Shown piece after piece: positions 18,868-29,308 of a stretch of 64,000 bases of DNA; the stretch's first letter is position 1; each line of letters starts with the position of its first letter. Source of the stretch: Leptospira abararensis (lineage in GTDB: Bacteria; Spirochaetota; Leptospiria; Leptospirales; Leptospiraceae); NCBI RefSeq assembly GCF_016918735.1, contig NZ_JAFFPR010000019.1:1-64000 (forward strand), in the 5' to 3' direction. A model generated the notes under the pieces. That model had not been told where the DNA came from, did not search any database, and was given only the letters and a program-made list of their open reading frames with translations. Position numbers and translations under genes: made by a program.

Positions 18868-20043
18868 ATGATCGGAACACCCTTTACTCCTACTGCTACA
18901 AAACTTTTACTCCTCGGATCAGGAGAACTTGGCAAAGAAGTTGCTATCGAAGCAAACCGCCTAGGTGTTCATGTCATTGCAGTAGACCGTTATCCAAACG
19001 CGCCGGCCATGTTTGTGGCACAGGAATCTCGGGTCATCAATATGCTCGATCCACAGGAACTAGAAGCCACCATACGAGAGTTAAAGCCTGATTTTGTAGT
19101 CCCTGAAATTGAAGCCATCCATACAGAAACGTTAGTCCGTTTGGAAGCCGAAGGTTTTCGAGTCATCCCTTCTGCCAAAGCCGTGAACTTAACTATGAAC
19201 CGCGAAGGGATTCGTAACTTTGCGTCCAAAGAACTTGGTTTAAAAACTTCCAAATATCTTTTTGCTGATACCGAAGAGGACTTTCAAAAAGCAGTTCGAG
19301 AGATTGGATTTCCTTGTGTGGTCAAACCCATCATGAGCTCTTCTGGAAAAGGACAAAGCCTTGTGCGCACCGAGTCCGATATTTTGAAAGCCTGGGAGTA
19401 TGGACAAACAGGAGGAAGGACTGGTAAAGGAAAAATGATCATCGAAGAATTTATATCCTTCGATTTTGAGATCACTCTTCTCACCATACGACATATAGGT
19501 GGGACTACCTTTTTGCCTCCCATTGGGCATAGGCAGGTGAACGGGGATTATGTGGAGTCTTGGATGCCTCAACCCATGACAGAAAAAGCGCACTTGGCTG
19601 CAGAAAAAATTGCAGAAGCCGTCACCACTGGTCTTGGAGGGATGGGCATTTTTGGGGTAGAACTCTTTGTGAAAGGGGACGAAGTGTATTTCAGTGAAGT
19701 ATCTCCGAGACCGCATGACACAGGTCTTGTGACACTCATCTCTCAAAATATTTCAGAATTTTCCCTCCATGCCAGAGCCCTTCTTGGACTCCCAATTCCA
19801 GAGCTTATTTTCCACACTCCCGCAGCCAGTTCCGCAATTCTTTTAGAAGGAAAAACCAAAGCACCAGTTTATACTGGTCTTGAGGATGCACTAAAATTTA
19901 GGGGAGTGGATATCCGAATCTTTGGGAAACCAGAAATTGATGGGAAACGTCGAATGGGTGTTAGTTTAGCTACTGGAAACACAGTCGAAGAAGCGAAAGA
20001 AAAAGCCAACAGGGCTCGGGATTGTATCAAACTAAAAAAATAA
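18868..20043 (+). CDS. purT: Formate-dependent phosphoribosylglycinamide formyltransferase (GAR transformylase 2)
   Basis: About 391 residues. The start is put at ATG 18868 because [20 protein letters not shown] aligns with the E. coli PurT N-terminus; the frame is open back to ATG 18841. This is an ATP-grasp enzyme making formyl-GAR from GAR, formate and ATP in purine synthesis. Family motifs include [49 protein letters not shown] and [11 protein letters not shown]. It stands alone, unlinked to other pur genes here. AGGAGG occurs about 20 nt before the 18841 ATG, so the longer start cannot be excluded. Confidence 0.95.
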   Translation: MIGTPFTPTATKLLLLGSGELGKEVAIEANRLGVHVIAVDRYPNAPAMFVAQESRVINMLDPQELEATIRELKPDFVVPEIEAIHTETLVRLEAEGFRVIPSAKAVNLTMNREGIRNFASKELGLKTSKYLFADTEEDFQKAVREIGFPCVVKPIMSSSGKGQSLVRTESDILKAWEYGQTGGRTGKGKMIIEEFISFDFEITLLTIRHIGGTTFLPPIGHRQVNGDYVESWMPQPMTEKAHLAAEKIAEAVTTGLGGMGIFGVELFVKGDEVYFSEVSPRPHDTGLVTLISQNISEFSLHARALLGLPIPELIFHTPAASSAILLEGKTKAPVYTGLEDALKFRGVDIRIFGKPEIDGKRRMGVSLATGNTVEEAKEKANRARDCIKLKK

Positions 20044-20060
20044 AATTCGATTGTGATCGA

Positions 20061-20801
20061 TTAGTCTTTTTTGATTTCGAGGGATTTAAAATTGGTCATC
20101 ATAGATTCGTAGATACTTTCTTCGCCAAAAGGAAGAAAGGAATTATCATAATGAAGTGCGAGTAGTTTGTTTGTCCCTTTTCCAAACCCACGAATGAGCT
20201 CTGATTCTATAGAATCAAAATCAGAATCCTCAATGGAATCCATAAACTTGCCATCGTGCAAAAGGTTTAAAAAGACCACAAATTTCCCTGCATGTTTTAA
20301 AATCTTTAAGGCAAATAACATCTCTCGAAGTTTTAATAGGTAAAGAAGAGGGCGGGTGTTCCTAGCCATCACTAACTTCTGTTCGGCTTCACTGATATCT
20401 CGAAGTGCGAGACGTAAAAAAGCCCTTGTTTGAGTTTTTTCTTTATCTCGTGATTTCCCTCCGAGTAAAATTAATTCGGAACGTACCAGGTTTAAATTTT
20501 TAGTTAGAATTTTGTCATAGAGTTGGATGAGTTTGTATTGGGTGGACCTAACCGCCAAGTAGGCGTCACTGTATTTTCCTTGGATGTGGAGGCTTTTAAA
20601 ACGCAAATACTCATCAATGATTTCTTTGTACTCGGCCTTTTCTTCTGGACTGCCTAGGTGGATGACACTGGAATCAAGCGAACGCACCAAAAGATAGTTT
20701 TCTTCTGCACCAAAGGCCACTTGTAAGTTGCCATTGGCATAACTTCCACTGCCAAAACTGAGGCATAGGAAACTAGTGAGTCGAAAAAGAAAAGTTCGCA
20801 C
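20061..20801 (-). CDS. Exported helical protein of unknown function
   Basis: 246 residues with an N-terminal signal peptide (about 1-23, ending SYANG). The mature part is almost all helical and charged (EEKAEYKEIIDEYLRFKSLH; FLRLALRDISEAEQKLVMAR). No Cys lipobox and no known motif is seen. It converges with purT (17 bp between stops) and is divergent from the ABC-F gene. I do not recognise a family and expect a periplasmic location. Confidence 0.72.
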   Translation of the reverse strand: MRTFLFRLTSFLCLSFGSGSYANGNLQVAFGAEENYLLVRSLDSSVIHLGSPEEKAEYKEIIDEYLRFKSLHIQGKYSDAYLAVRSTQYKLIQLYDKILTKNLNLVRSELILLGGKSRDKEKTQTRAFLRLALRDISEAEQKLVMARNTRPLLYLLKLREMLFALKILKHAGKFVVFLNLLHDGKFMDSIEDSDFDSIESELIRGFGKGTNKLLALHYDNSFLPFGEESIYESMMTNFKSLEIKKD

Positions 20802-20991
20802 AGTACAGTTTCGGAATCTGGAGGTATGAAAAAGAGTCCATAATCTGACTCGTGGGTTTCCCTCTCATTATGTCCACCGGAGCTTACTTTTCTTCGGGAA
20901 ACTGAGCGAATTTCTTTTCGATTCTACTCGTCGTATCCGGTTCTTTTTCGATCCTGGTTTTATACGAAAAAGGGAAACCTTCAGAAATTAT

Positions 20992-22488
20992 ATGATTAAA
21001 GTATCAGGTTTAAACAAACAATTCAACGGCAATGTTCTATTCGATGACTTACAATTCAGTGTGAACCGTGGCGAACGTGTGGGTCTTGTGGGGCGCAATG
21101 GACATGGAAAATCCACCATGGTCCAAATCATTTTAGGAAAAACGGAACCTGACTCAGGAAACATCACCATCCCTAAGGGATACCGTATCGGGCATTTGGA
21201 ACAACATTTGGTTTTTACCAAACCCACAGTTTTGGAAGAATGTGCCCTCGGCCTTCCCGAAGGAGACGAATATGAAACTTGGAAGGTAGAGCGAATTTTA
21301 TTCGGTCTTGGATTTTCGGAAAAAGATATGGAACGAAGTCCAGATGAATTTTCTGGTGGATACCAAATTCGGATGAACTTAGCCAAACTCCTTGTCTCAG
21401 CTCCGGACATGCTTATCTTAGATGAACCAAACAACTATTTGGATATTGTCACCATACGTTGGTTAGAGGAATTTTTGCGAGAGTGGGAAGGTGAAATTAT
21501 TCTTATCACTCATGATAGAAGTTTTATGGACAGTGTGGTAACACATACTGTTGCCATTCATAGAACCAAAGCCATCAAGGTGCAAGGGGATACTGAAAAG
21601 TTATACACACAGATCAACCAAGCAGAAGAGATCTACGAAAAAACGAGATTAAATGAAGCCAAAAAACGCAAACAAGAAGAGATCTTTATTGCGAAGTTTA
21701 AGGCCAAAGCAAGTTTTGCAAGCCGTGCTCAGTCCCGCGTCAAAAGATTAGAGAAACAGGGGGAAATGAAAGCACTCGACAATATTGAAGATATGGAACT
21801 TTATTTCAACAGTGCTCCTTTCAATGCAAGTCAGATGTTGAGTGTGGATGAAGTTTCTTTTTCTTATAATGGCAAGGCACCTTTTCTATTTGAAAACTTT
21901 TCTATCAGTGTCGGTCCCGAAGACCGAATTTGTATAATCGGGAAAAACGGAAAAGGAAAGTCCACCTTGCTTAAGTTAATTGCTGGAGAACTAAGTCCAG
22001 TCACTGGTGAGGTTAAAAAACATCAGATTTTGAAGGAAGGGTATTTTGGCCAAACCAACAAACTGAACATGAACGAAAGTAATACGGTTGTACAGGAAAT
22101 TATGAGTGCTGACCAAAACTGTTCCGAAGGGAAAGCTCGTAACATTGCTGGTGGACTTATGTTTTCCGAAGACCTTGCCTTAAAAAAAATCAAGGTTCTC
22201 TCCGGGGGAGAAAAGAGTCGGGTTTTACTTGGTAAAATTTTGGTCGCTCCTTGCCACTTGTTGTATCTGGATGAGCCTACAAACCACTTGGATATGCAGT
22301 CCTGTGACTCTCTCATTGAGGCTATTGATAACTTTGATGGTTCTGTCATCATGGTCACACACAACGAAATGCACTTGCGCGCTGTAGCCACAAAACTGAT
22401 AGTATTCGATGATGACCGAGTTTTTGTTTATGACGGGGGTTATGACGACTTCCTCACAGACATTGGCTGGAAGGATGAAACCGTTTGA
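20992..22488 (+). CDS. ABC-F family ATPase
   Basis: 498 residues with two ABC cassettes and no membrane spans. Cassette 1 has [18 protein letters not shown] and LDEPNNYLD. Cassette 2 has [18 protein letters not shown] and [10 protein letters not shown] basic, charged linker of ~80 residues (about 200-275) separates them, as in ABC-F translation factors (EttA/Uup/YbiT types). It should act on ribosomes, not in transport. The TGA stop overlaps the TTG start of the ABC exporter ATPase gene (TTGA), so the three genes to 24169 probably form one operon. Confidence 0.92.
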   Translation: MIKVSGLNKQFNGNVLFDDLQFSVNRGERVGLVGRNGHGKSTMVQIILGKTEPDSGNITIPKGYRIGHLEQHLVFTKPTVLEECALGLPEGDEYETWKVERILFGLGFSEKDMERSPDEFSGGYQIRMNLAKLLVSAPDMLILDEPNNYLDIVTIRWLEEFLREWEGEIILITHDRSFMDSVVTHTVAIHRTKAIKVQGDTEKLYTQINQAEEIYEKTRLNEAKKRKQEEIFIAKFKAKASFASRAQSRVKRLEKQGEMKALDNIEDMELYFNSAPFNASQMLSVDEVSFSYNGKAPFLFENFSISVGPEDRICIIGKNGKGKSTLLKLIAGELSPVTGEVKKHQILKEGYFGQTNKLNMNESNTVVQEIMSADQNCSEGKARNIAGGLMFSEDLALKKIKVLSGGEKSRVLLGKILVAPCHLLYLDEPTNHLDMQSCDSLIEAIDNFDGSVIMVTHNEMHLRAVATKLIVFDDDRVFVYDGGYDDFLTDIGWKDETV

Positions 22489-23411
22489 AATCTATCCTCA
22501 CTCTAAAACAAGTTTCCAAGTCGTATGACAACGGATTCCAGGCCCTAAAAAATGTAAATTGGGAAGTAAAAGAGGGCGAAATTCACGCTCTCCTTGGCCC
22601 CAATGGAGCAGGAAAAACAACCCTGATCAATTTGATCTGTGGAATTGTATCACCAAGCACTGGTGAGGTGAATGTAGGTGGATTTGATATCATTAAAGAT
22701 TTCAAAAAAACCAGATCCTTTATTGGCCTTGTTCCCCAGGAACTCAGTGTCCACGCCTTTGAAACCGTTTGGGCGAGTGTTTCCTTTACGAGAGGGCTCT
22801 ATGGTAAACCTGCCAATCCAAAATACATCGAAGAAGTATTAAAATCCCTTTCTCTTTTTGACAAAAAAGACCAAAAGATTATGACCTTGTCAGGGGGTAT
22901 GAAACGTCGAGTGTTAATCGCCAAAGCGTTGTCACACGAACCAAGTATACTCTTTTTAGATGAACCGAGTGCCGGCGTGGATGTGGAATTACGAAAGGAT
23001 ATGTGGAAGATTGTCGAATCTCTTAGAAAAAACGGTGTTACCATCATTCTTACCACACACTACATCGAAGAAGCGGAATCGATTGCCGATAGAATCTCTG
23101 TGATCAGAAAGGGTGAAATTTTCCTAACAGAAAACAAAGACCGGCTCATGAAACAACTCGGAACCAAACAACTCCGCATTGAACTAAAAAAACCTATAAA
23201 ACTAATTCCCAAGTCCCTATCGAAGTATGAATTGGAACTTGTGGATCAAAATTCCGCCATTGTGTTTACTTATGACCGATCGGATGACAGCAGTTTGATT
23301 ACCAAACTTCTGGATGATTTGAAAAAACTCAAAATCCAATTTAGTGATTTGAGTACAAAACAAAGTTCTCTTGAAGAAATCTTTGTTCAGTTGTTACAGG
23401 AGGCTGTATGA
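22485..23411 (+). CDS. ABC-2 type exporter, ATP-binding subunit
   Basis: 308 residues from a TTG start overlapping the ABC-F stop by 4 bp. Walker [10 protein letters not shown], signature LSGGMKRR, Walker [12 protein letters not shown], and a switch His in TTHYIEEAE. The C-terminal extension of ~80 residues is of the DrrA/NatA type. It pairs with the permease that begins in its stop codon (ATGA). The exported substrate is unknown. Confidence 0.93.
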   Translation: MKSILTLKQVSKSYDNGFQALKNVNWEVKEGEIHALLGPNGAGKTTLINLICGIVSPSTGEVNVGGFDIIKDFKKTRSFIGLVPQELSVHAFETVWASVSFTRGLYGKPANPKYIEEVLKSLSLFDKKDQKIMTLSGGMKRRVLIAKALSHEPSILFLDEPSAGVDVELRKDMWKIVESLRKNGVTIILTTHYIEEAESIADRISVIRKGEIFLTENKDRLMKQLGTKQLRIELKKPIKLIPKSLSKYELELVDQNSAIVFTYDRSDDSSLITKLLDDLKKLKIQFSDLSTKQSSLEEIFVQLLQEAV

Positions 23412-24169
23412 ATTTTTACGCAATTAAGTCCATTTATAGGTTTGAAATGGCTAGAACCTTTCGCACCCTTTTACAAAGTATTGCCTCTCCTGTCCTTTCT
23501 ACTTCTTTATACTTTATTGTATTTGGATCGGCCATCGGTTCAAGGATCCAGGAAATTGATGGAATCCATTATGGAAGTTTCATAGTTCCTGGTCTTGTGA
23601 TGTTGTCTCTCCTCACAGAAAGTATCTCCAATGCTTCCTTTGGAATCTACTTCCCTAAGTTTAGTGGAACCATTTATGAAATTCTATCGGCACCAGTGAC
23701 TATGTGGGAGGTGGTGATTGGGTATGTGGGAGCAGCGGCTACCAAGTCTCTTATGCTTGGAGTGCTAATGCTCATTACTGCATCCTTTTTTGTTCCGATT
23801 CGAATCGATCATCCCATCCTCATGGTTTTTTTCTTAGTATTAACCTGCATTAGTTTTAGTTTGTTTGGGTTTGTGATTGGAATTTGGGCGGATAGTTTTG
23901 AAAAATTGCAAATGATTCCTATGCTTATCATCACACCGCTGGTATTTTTGGGAGGAAGTTTTTATTCCATCCAAATGTTACCTCCCTTTTGGCAAAAATT
24001 GAGTATGTTTAACCCTGTATTGTATTTGGTCAGTGGGTTTCGTTATAGTTTTTTTGAAAGGGCCGATGTGGCACTTTCCGTGAGTATTTCAATGATTCTT
24101 GTATTTTTGACAGTTTGTTTGACTGCAACTTGGCTTATCTTTCGCACAGGATATAAAATCAAAAACTAA
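23408..24169 (+). CDS. ABC-2 type exporter, permease subunit
   Basis: 253 residues, with about six hydrophobic spans and the ABC-2 pattern: an N-terminal amphipathic start, a central [21 protein letters not shown], and [24 protein letters not shown] near the C-terminus, the conserved ABC-2 loop. It forms the membrane channel with the upstream ATPase subunit. The ATG lies in the ATPase stop codon, indicating coupled translation. Confidence 0.92.
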   Translation: MNFYAIKSIYRFEMARTFRTLLQSIASPVLSTSLYFIVFGSAIGSRIQEIDGIHYGSFIVPGLVMLSLLTESISNASFGIYFPKFSGTIYEILSAPVTMWEVVIGYVGAAATKSLMLGVLMLITASFFVPIRIDHPILMVFFLVLTCISFSLFGFVIGIWADSFEKLQMIPMLIITPLVFLGGSFYSIQMLPPFWQKLSMFNPVLYLVSGFRYSFFERADVALSVSISMILVFLTVCLTATWLIFRTGYKIKN

Positions 24170-24204
24170 AGTTTTGAGCAAAAATCTAAAACAAATTCTA
24201 TAGT

Positions 24205-24231
24205 GGAAATATTTATGACCTAAATATTTCC
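24205..24231. terminator. Possible bidirectional hairpin between convergent genes
   Basis: GGAAATATTT (24205-24214) and AAATATTTCC (24222-24231) form a 10-bp stem with a 7-nt loop between the ABC permease and the convergent SCO gene, overlapping the SCO stop codon. It is AT-rich and has only a weak T-run, so the terminator call is tentative. Confidence 0.4.
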
Positions 24232-24963
24232 ATTTCTAAGCTTTCGTAAATCTTCCACTAACCTCTGTATATCGCCCGTGCCTTTGGCTCGGTAGATTCC
24301 TCGCAAATACCGATCCTTATCAAATAAAAAAATATTTTCAGTATGAACAAATTCATATTTGCCTCGTTCGACAGAATACCCTTCCATCTCAGCTCCGCAA
24401 GTTTCTTTGGCAAAAGTTTCAATTTCCGATTCCTTCCCTGTATAAAAATGCCAATTTTGATTTTGGATTTTGTAAGTTTTCCGATAAGTTTGTAAAACAG
24501 GAACTGTATCTTCCTTCGCATTGATCGAAAGAGAGAGAATCTGTAGATCAGGAAATTCGCCAAGTTGTGGTTGGATTTGTATTAGATTTCTTGTGATGAG
24601 GGGACAAATTCCGCGACAAGTGGCGTAAAAGAATACCACCAAACTTTCTTTTGGTGCCCAGTTTTTGAGAGAAACTGGTTTTCCCGAATCTTCAATTAAC
24701 AATAGAGAGTCAGGGATTTTTTTGAGATTTACATATGATTGGTGCGTATTCGTCCAAATTGGATCAAAGTCTTTTCCTGAAAAATAGGGAAGTTCTAAGG
24801 GATTGGGTTCGCTCAGAGAAGGTTTGCACTGGATTCCCAACAAACAGAAAAAAAAGAAAATGGGAAAGATGGAAAGAAAGACCAGTTTATTGCGGGACAA
24901 AAAATGATTTCTTCGGAAGTAAGTGGTCAACTGATCAATTCGAAACATATTAAATCCATTCAT
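24220..24963 (-). CDS. SCO1/SenC family copper protein (lipoprotein)
   Basis: 247 residues from ATG 24961-24963, which overlaps the previous gene's TGA. A start five codons later is also possible. A hydrophobic segment ends in the lipobox-like LLGIQC. The thioredoxin-like SCO domain has the Cu site CRGICP (CxxxC) and the distal His in FVHTENIFLFD. It should deliver copper or reduce thiols for the CuA site of cytochrome oxidase outside the inner membrane. This is a second SCO protein; the other is in the oxidase operon at 58166. Confidence 0.9.
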   Translation of the reverse strand: MNGFNMFRIDQLTTYFRRNHFLSRNKLVFLSIFPIFFFFCLLGIQCKPSLSEPNPLELPYFSGKDFDPIWTNTHQSYVNLKKIPDSLLLIEDSGKPVSLKNWAPKESLVVFFYATCRGICPLITRNLIQIQPQLGEFPDLQILSLSINAKEDTVPVLQTYRKTYKIQNQNWHFYTGKESEIETFAKETCGAEMEGYSVERGKYEFVHTENIFLFDKDRYLRGIYRAKGTGDIQRLVEDLRKLRNGNI

Positions 24964-25517
24964 TTAGAATTTTCTTTTTCCTCAGGAATGGGTTCGCAGA
25001 GTTTACTTCCTGGGCGTCCAAAACTCTCCCCTGATTCCATAAACACATGGTTTAAATAAATTTGTCCACGGCGGTTCCATTTTTTAGAAACTTTTGGTTT
25101 CCCTGAGTCGTAAAATGTCTGATAGGTGGCCATCAGTCCATTGTCAAAGTAATCTGTATGTTCTCCAATGGGTTTTCCATTATCAAATTCTGATTTTTGT
25201 CTTAGGTTTCCATTTTCAAAATAACTGATTTGTTTTCCGTGTTTTTGTCCATAACGGATGGTACGTTCTTCTAAGACCGTTCCATCCATTTTTTTTGCCG
25301 TATAACGACCGTGAGGAACACCTTTGTAGTATTCGGTTTCATACACTTCAAATAGAGTGGGGTTTTTTTGTACAAAGATTCCGTTCAGTGGTTTTCCTTG
25401 GTAGAGAAGGAAGTGGTTGGAATCTTCGCTAAGGCCAGGATCTCCGGCTTCCACCCGAAGGGGAGAGCAGGAGACAAGAGTGATTGATAAAAGTAGAGAG
25501 AGGAGAACCTCTCTCAC
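24960..25517 (-). CDS. MORN-type (YwqK-like) repeat lipoprotein
   Basis: About 185 residues from a GTG at 25517; the frame is open further upstream, but that part lies inside the YHYH gene. ATG 25559 is an alternative start overlapping it by 29 bp. The signal LLSLLLSITLVSC is a lipobox. The body has MORN/YwqK repeats: GVPHGRYTAKKMDGT, GQKHGKQISYFENGNLRQKS, GKPIGEHTDYFDNG. Such repeats are usually structural. It sits between the YHYH and SCO genes and overlaps the SCO start, so one operon is likely. Confidence 0.75.
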   Translation of the reverse strand: MREVLLSLLLSITLVSCSPLRVEAGDPGLSEDSNHFLLYQGKPLNGIFVQKNPTLFEVYETEYYKGVPHGRYTAKKMDGTVLEERTIRYGQKHGKQISYFENGNLRQKSEFDNGKPIGEHTDYFDNGLMATYQTFYDSGKPKVSKKWNRRGQIYLNHVFMESGESFGRPGSKLCEPIPEEKENSK

Positions 25518-25530
25518 TTGTAGTTTGAAA

Positions 25531-26454
25531 TTAATTGGAAATGGTCCCCGGGGTTCCATGGAAAAAGGAGCCAATGAGAGTGTTAGTTTGTGCTGTGGTA
25601 TCGTTTGCGTAGTGGTAGTGATAGATTCCACCTGGGAAAAGAAGTGTTGGTGCAATGTGACCATGATTACCATCCAATCCAGGTCCAATAACTCCAGGAG
25701 TATCGTCATCTGCTGGGTTTGCTGTGTTATTATCACACTTCAATCCATAAACAGGAAATCCATCGAGTAGCACTCCAATCAAGTTTGCGTTATCTGTAGA
25801 AACATTGAGTGGTTGGGAATGGTGGTGGTACACGCCAGAAGTTTGCGGGTGACCGTTGAATGTATCAAAGGTGGACACTTCCGATGCCAAAACATCACCA
25901 GGAGCAGCAGCGTTGTTAAAGATAGCCAGTCCATTCACAGTGATCCCGACAGAAGCATACCCACTTTGGGTTCCCGTTTTAGCTCCCATCTTTTCGGCTG
26001 GAGCACTGGGGATGGAATACACAAAACACTGGGAGGCAATTTGGTTATTACCGGCAGGAGTTTTGCCCGCACCTAATGCCAGATACATGGGTGAAGAAGG
26101 CCCAAAGTAATAACTTTTATTATTTGGGATATTCTGTGCACGGAAAACATAGTTAGAACCGGAGACAGATCCCACGGCACATTTAAAGTTGTTTCGAATC
26201 CAAGCAGGAAGATCCGCCGACATAGAGGAAGTCATCCCCGTGATACAATCGGTACTTGCATTCAGAGTGGCAGTGGAGTTCACAACAGTGGTTCCTACGA
26301 AAGACGTATTGGCACAAGTGCGTGCAGAAGCAGCAGCAGCTAATAAGAGTAAGGTTTCTTCTTCAGAGTCTGATTTAGGTTTGCATTGGCTAAGTGAGGT
26401 AGCAAAAACAAGGAGTAGGAAAAAGGTTCGAATTTTTAATAATTCCATAGCCAT
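25531..26454 (-). CDS. YHYH-domain lipoprotein
   Basis: 307 residues with lipobox SLSQC. The C-terminal half has the YHYH pattern with His-rich strings GVYHHHSQP, GLDGNHGHIAPT and GIYHYHYAND, and a Gly-Cys segment GFPVYGLKC. YHYH proteins are exported and thought to bind metal through the His clusters; the function is not established. It is followed by the MORN lipoprotein and SCO genes in the same direction. Together with SCO, a metal or copper role is plausible but unproven. Confidence 0.88.
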   Translation of the reverse strand: MAMELLKIRTFFLLLVFATSLSQCKPKSDSEEETLLLLAAAASARTCANTSFVGTTVVNSTATLNASTDCITGMTSSMSADLPAWIRNNFKCAVGSVSGSNYVFRAQNIPNNKSYYFGPSSPMYLALGAGKTPAGNNQIASQCFVYSIPSAPAEKMGAKTGTQSGYASVGITVNGLAIFNNAAAPGDVLASEVSTFDTFNGHPQTSGVYHHHSQPLNVSTDNANLIGVLLDGFPVYGLKCDNNTANPADDDTPGVIGPGLDGNHGHIAPTLLFPGGIYHYHYANDTTAQTNTLIGSFFHGTPGTISN

Positions 26455-26507
26455 AGCAACTTAGAATCATTCTTAGGTATGTCAAGAAATTCAAAATAGG
26501 GGAGAGT

Positions 26508-26549
26508 TAAAAATCCCCTAATCTTAGGAGAAGCACTAGGGGTTTTTAA
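26508..26549 (-). terminator. Rho-independent terminator downstream of the FKBP gene
   Basis: On the minus strand the stem formed by AAAACCCCTA and TAGGGGATTTTT brackets a 16-nt loop, followed by TTTTTAA. It overlaps the FKBP stop codon and lies before the YHYH gene, so it probably separates the two transcripts. Confidence 0.6.
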
Positions 26550-26935
26550 TAAATTTTTAAAAGTTCCACTTCAAAGATAAGTGTGGAGTCCGCAGGAATG
26601 TTTCCTACTTTTTTACTACCGTATCCGAGCTCTGGTGGAATGATGAGTTTGCGTTTTCCACCCACTCGCATTCCTTTGATGCCTTTGTCCCAACCCTTTA
26701 CCACTTCCCCCGCACCTAAATTAAATTCAAAAGGACGATTGCGGTCGCGTGAACTATCAAACTTGGTACCGTTGGGGAGTTTGCCCACGTAGTGAACCGT
26801 CACATAGGAACCGGAAAAAGCTTCTTCCCCTTTTCCTACCACGAGATCAATGATTTGGAAGTCCTTTTCTGCTGATTGGATGGGGAATCCCAAAACCAGA
26901 AGGGAAAATAAGACAGTTCGGATGTAGATCTTCAT
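26546..26935 (-). CDS. FKBP-type peptidyl-prolyl cis-trans isomerase, exported
   Basis: 129 residues. A signal peptide (about 1-21) is followed by one FKBP domain: VTVHYVGKLPNGTKFDSSRD, PFEFNLGAGEVVKGWDKGI, GGKRKLIIPPELGYG and IPADSTLIFEVELL. The active-site aromatic residues (Tyr, Phe, Trp) and Asp of the family are present. It should catalyse prolyl isomerisation during folding of periplasmic proteins. Confidence 0.95.
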   Translation of the reverse strand: MKIYIRTVLFSLLVLGFPIQSAEKDFQIIDLVVGKGEEAFSGSYVTVHYVGKLPNGTKFDSSRDRNRPFEFNLGAGEVVKGWDKGIKGMRVGGKRKLIIPPELGYGSKKVGNIPADSTLIFEVELLKIY

Positions 26936-27019
26936 ACTTTAGTGAAAGCATCTGGGATTTGGATTTCTTTGCCAATGAAAAAAACTGTTCCAAAGACTGT
27001 CCCATTTTAGAGTAACCAA

Positions 27020-27334
27020 ATGTTTCATGAGTTTATTTTCTATTGCCGGGAGCTTGAATCCTTCCTCTTCAGAAACCAAATCCAAGAATTCAAAGAAGGG
27101 GATCACGATAGTTTTTTTGCCGAAGAAATGCTTCGTTATATCCAAACCGAATCTTTAAAGATCCCGCAGTCAGAAAAACAAAAATATCCCAATTTAGCTT
27201 GGGATAAGATTGATAGTCTTTGGCAAAAGGATTTAGCAAGAGCCTATGACTACATCGACTTAAAGATGTTATACTATATCTGTGCTTATGAAATTCCGAA
27301 GATTACAAAAACAATTAAATTGGAAACCCGCTAA
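27020..27334 (+). CDS. Small hypothetical protein
   Basis: 104 residues from ATG 27020. It is acidic and aromatic, with no signal peptide or membrane span (ELESFLFRNQIQEFKEG; WDKIDSLWQKDLARAYDYID). An opposite-strand frame covers its first 40 codons, but this frame has the better composition. It has no recognised family, and converges with the PilZ-like gene with 2 bp between stops. Confidence 0.6.
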   Translation: MFHEFIFYCRELESFLFRNQIQEFKEGDHDSFFAEEMLRYIQTESLKIPQSEKQKYPNLAWDKIDSLWQKDLARAYDYIDLKMLYYICAYEIPKITKTIKLETR

Positions 27335-27336
27335 AT

Positions 27337-28470
27337 TTACGCAGCAGACTTCCCATTATTTTTAATGATTTCAATATTTTCTTCAAAACGAACTTTTTCT
27401 GCATAGGTTCGTTTTCCAGAAAATTCAACCCCTACAAGTAAATCTCCCGAATCTTCCTTTTTTGCCCAAGCAATCTTGCCAAAAAAACGAAATGGGGTTT
27501 GTAATTTGAAAACCAATTCTAGTAAAATACCTTTTTGTTTAGGTAAAGTTTCGACCAAACTACTATTAGCAATTCTAAGTCTAAGTCCTGTTGTAGATAA
27601 ATCCAATACAGGAAATTTTTCTACTGTTGTCATTAGATTGGCATCTTTGATCCTTTCGATCATTTCTGCAATTTGGGTATGATAAAAATTCAAATCTTCT
27701 TTGGTAATCACATTGTCTTTGGTTTGTAACCAGTAGTATCCAATGGGAATGATTTCTTCTAGTTCATTTGTATAAAGAATAGGAAGTATGAGCTCTGATT
27801 TTATTTTTTTGTCTTTGGCTGCTAATGCAATTTTATCAACATGATCTTCGATTTCATCTTCATAGTTGATGAAACCTTCTTCATCCAAACGATAACTATC
27901 AGCATTAGTGGCATCTTTGATGAAGAGTATTTTTTGTGTGGATTTTACAACATCAAACTTACGTTCCATCCCAGATTTAAAAATATCCATGGTCCCTGCT
28001 TCGCCGGACCGCGCCATCATTCGTTTGCGGTAGTCTTCGAAGTTCACTCGCACGAGGGTAGGAATATTAAACATATTAGCTTCAATGATTGTTTTTGAAC
28101 TTACGATGTTGGTAACATTCACAAGTCCTTCCTCCGTAATGGAAAACCGAGGATTTAATCTTTCTTTTTTTGCGATGAGGACTTTGTCCACATGGAGCTG
28201 GATTTTTGTAGGTGAAATTTGTTTTACAAATGAACAATGAAGTTCTAAATACCGAGCCAAAAGTTTGGAAAGGGTGAAGGTGGAACCAGGACCAATCGGC
28301 CAAACTTCGGACCAATCGACTACTATCTCTTCGCCACCGGGTAATTCTTGTGAGACGGTCATGGTTTGGATTTGTCCATTCCAATTCGCCTTCATTTCTT
28401 GATTCATTAGGTAGTGTAATATCACATGGTGCTTTTGTTCTTTCCCTGTGATTTGATCCATTGGTCGCAT
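27337..28470 (-). CDS. PilZ-like domain protein (DUF1577-type)
   Basis: 377 residues, no signal peptide. The C-terminal ~90 residues resemble a PilZ fold (VLDLSTTGLRLRIANSS; GILLELVFKLQTPFRFFGKI; LLVGVEFSG). The usual RxxxR c-di-GMP motif at the PilZ N-terminus is not clear, so nucleotide binding is uncertain. The rest looks like the DUF1577 architecture that I associate with leptospires. It may be a cytoplasmic effector linked to c-di-GMP signalling; the family name is from memory and should be read as probable. Confidence 0.7.
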   Translation of the reverse strand: MRPMDQITGKEQKHHVILHYLMNQEMKANWNGQIQTMTVSQELPGGEEIVVDWSEVWPIGPGSTFTLSKLLARYLELHCSFVKQISPTKIQLHVDKVLIAKKERLNPRFSITEEGLVNVTNIVSSKTIIEANMFNIPTLVRVNFEDYRKRMMARSGEAGTMDIFKSGMERKFDVVKSTQKILFIKDATNADSYRLDEEGFINYEDEIEDHVDKIALAAKDKKIKSELILPILYTNELEEIIPIGYYWLQTKDNVITKEDLNFYHTQIAEMIERIKDANLMTTVEKFPVLDLSTTGLRLRIANSSLVETLPKQKGILLELVFKLQTPFRFFGKIAWAKKEDSGDLLVGVEFSGKRTYAEKVRFEENIEIIKNNGKSAA

Positions 28471-28568
28471 AGTTAATTTCCGAGTTCCCTTTTATGAGAC
28501 GGAAATAAATTTCCGTATCTAATGGAAAGTAAAGCTAATAGCGTCTCTTTGGCAAGAAAAACGAAAAT

Positions 28569-29141
28569 TTAAAGTAGGAGTAGGTGTTTTTTTTCTGTTA
28601 ACTCATAACAGAAACGAATCCATGAGAAATGATTTTGTAAGTGAGAATACTCGGGAAGGTACTGATATAAAAATGCTTCACAACGTTTCTCTCTTGCGAA
28701 ATATTTTTTTTCCATGACGATGGTTAGATCCGTTAAAGTTTTTTCGTATGTGTCCGCATCCATATAGCCCTCTTGTAAGGCCTTTTTCAGGAACATACAT
28801 TTTTCATTCCATTCACATGGGGAAAGTACTGAGATTGTTTCCAATTCTAACCAAAACTCTTTTAGTTCCTTTTCAAACTTAGGGACTTCCCTTTTTATGT
28901 TTTCACATTTATGGAAAAGAGTGCGGAGATGGCTTGTAGCATAACTATCGATTTCGGAGGTATTGTCTTCCCTTAGTGCATGGTAAATTTTCGGAAAGGA
29001 GAAGGTAAACATCGGTCCCACGTAAGGAGAAAGTAAATCCAATTGGTATAAACCTTTTGCATTCAATTGTAGGGAACCTTTGACTAAGGCTCCATTCACA
29101 TCTATCTCCAAAGTTTTGATTCCAAGCATTCTAATATTCAA
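28569..29141 (-). CDS. Hypothetical protein
   Basis: 190 residues, no signal peptide or membrane span. It is rich in helices and aromatic residues (FPKIYHALREDNTSEIDSYA; KFEKELKEFWLELETISV). I do not recognise a family. It sits between the PilZ-like gene and the divergent patatin gene, each with its own gap. Confidence 0.65.
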   Translation of the reverse strand: MNIRMLGIKTLEIDVNGALVKGSLQLNAKGLYQLDLLSPYVGPMFTFSFPKIYHALREDNTSEIDSYATSHLRTLFHKCENIKREVPKFEKELKEFWLELETISVLSPCEWNEKCMFLKKALQEGYMDADTYEKTLTDLTIVMEKKYFAREKRCEAFLYQYLPEYSHLQNHFSWIRFCYELTEKKHLLLL

Positions 29142-29308
29142 TTGCGTACGTAGTGAAATTTATTGTATGGTCATGAATTTTTTTCCAAATTTCGAATAGG
29201 ATACGAGGCAAACGAAACTTTACTTCGCGATTCCCCTAAATTTTAAATTCTCAACATTCATTTGAATAGTTTTTTGCAACCGAAAGCGGGCTGGAAGACT
29301 CTGACAAT

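Noticed and set aside
26939..27145. Minus-strand open frame of 68 codons
   Set aside because: It is antisense to the 27020-27334 gene, has a poorer start and ordinary antisense composition.
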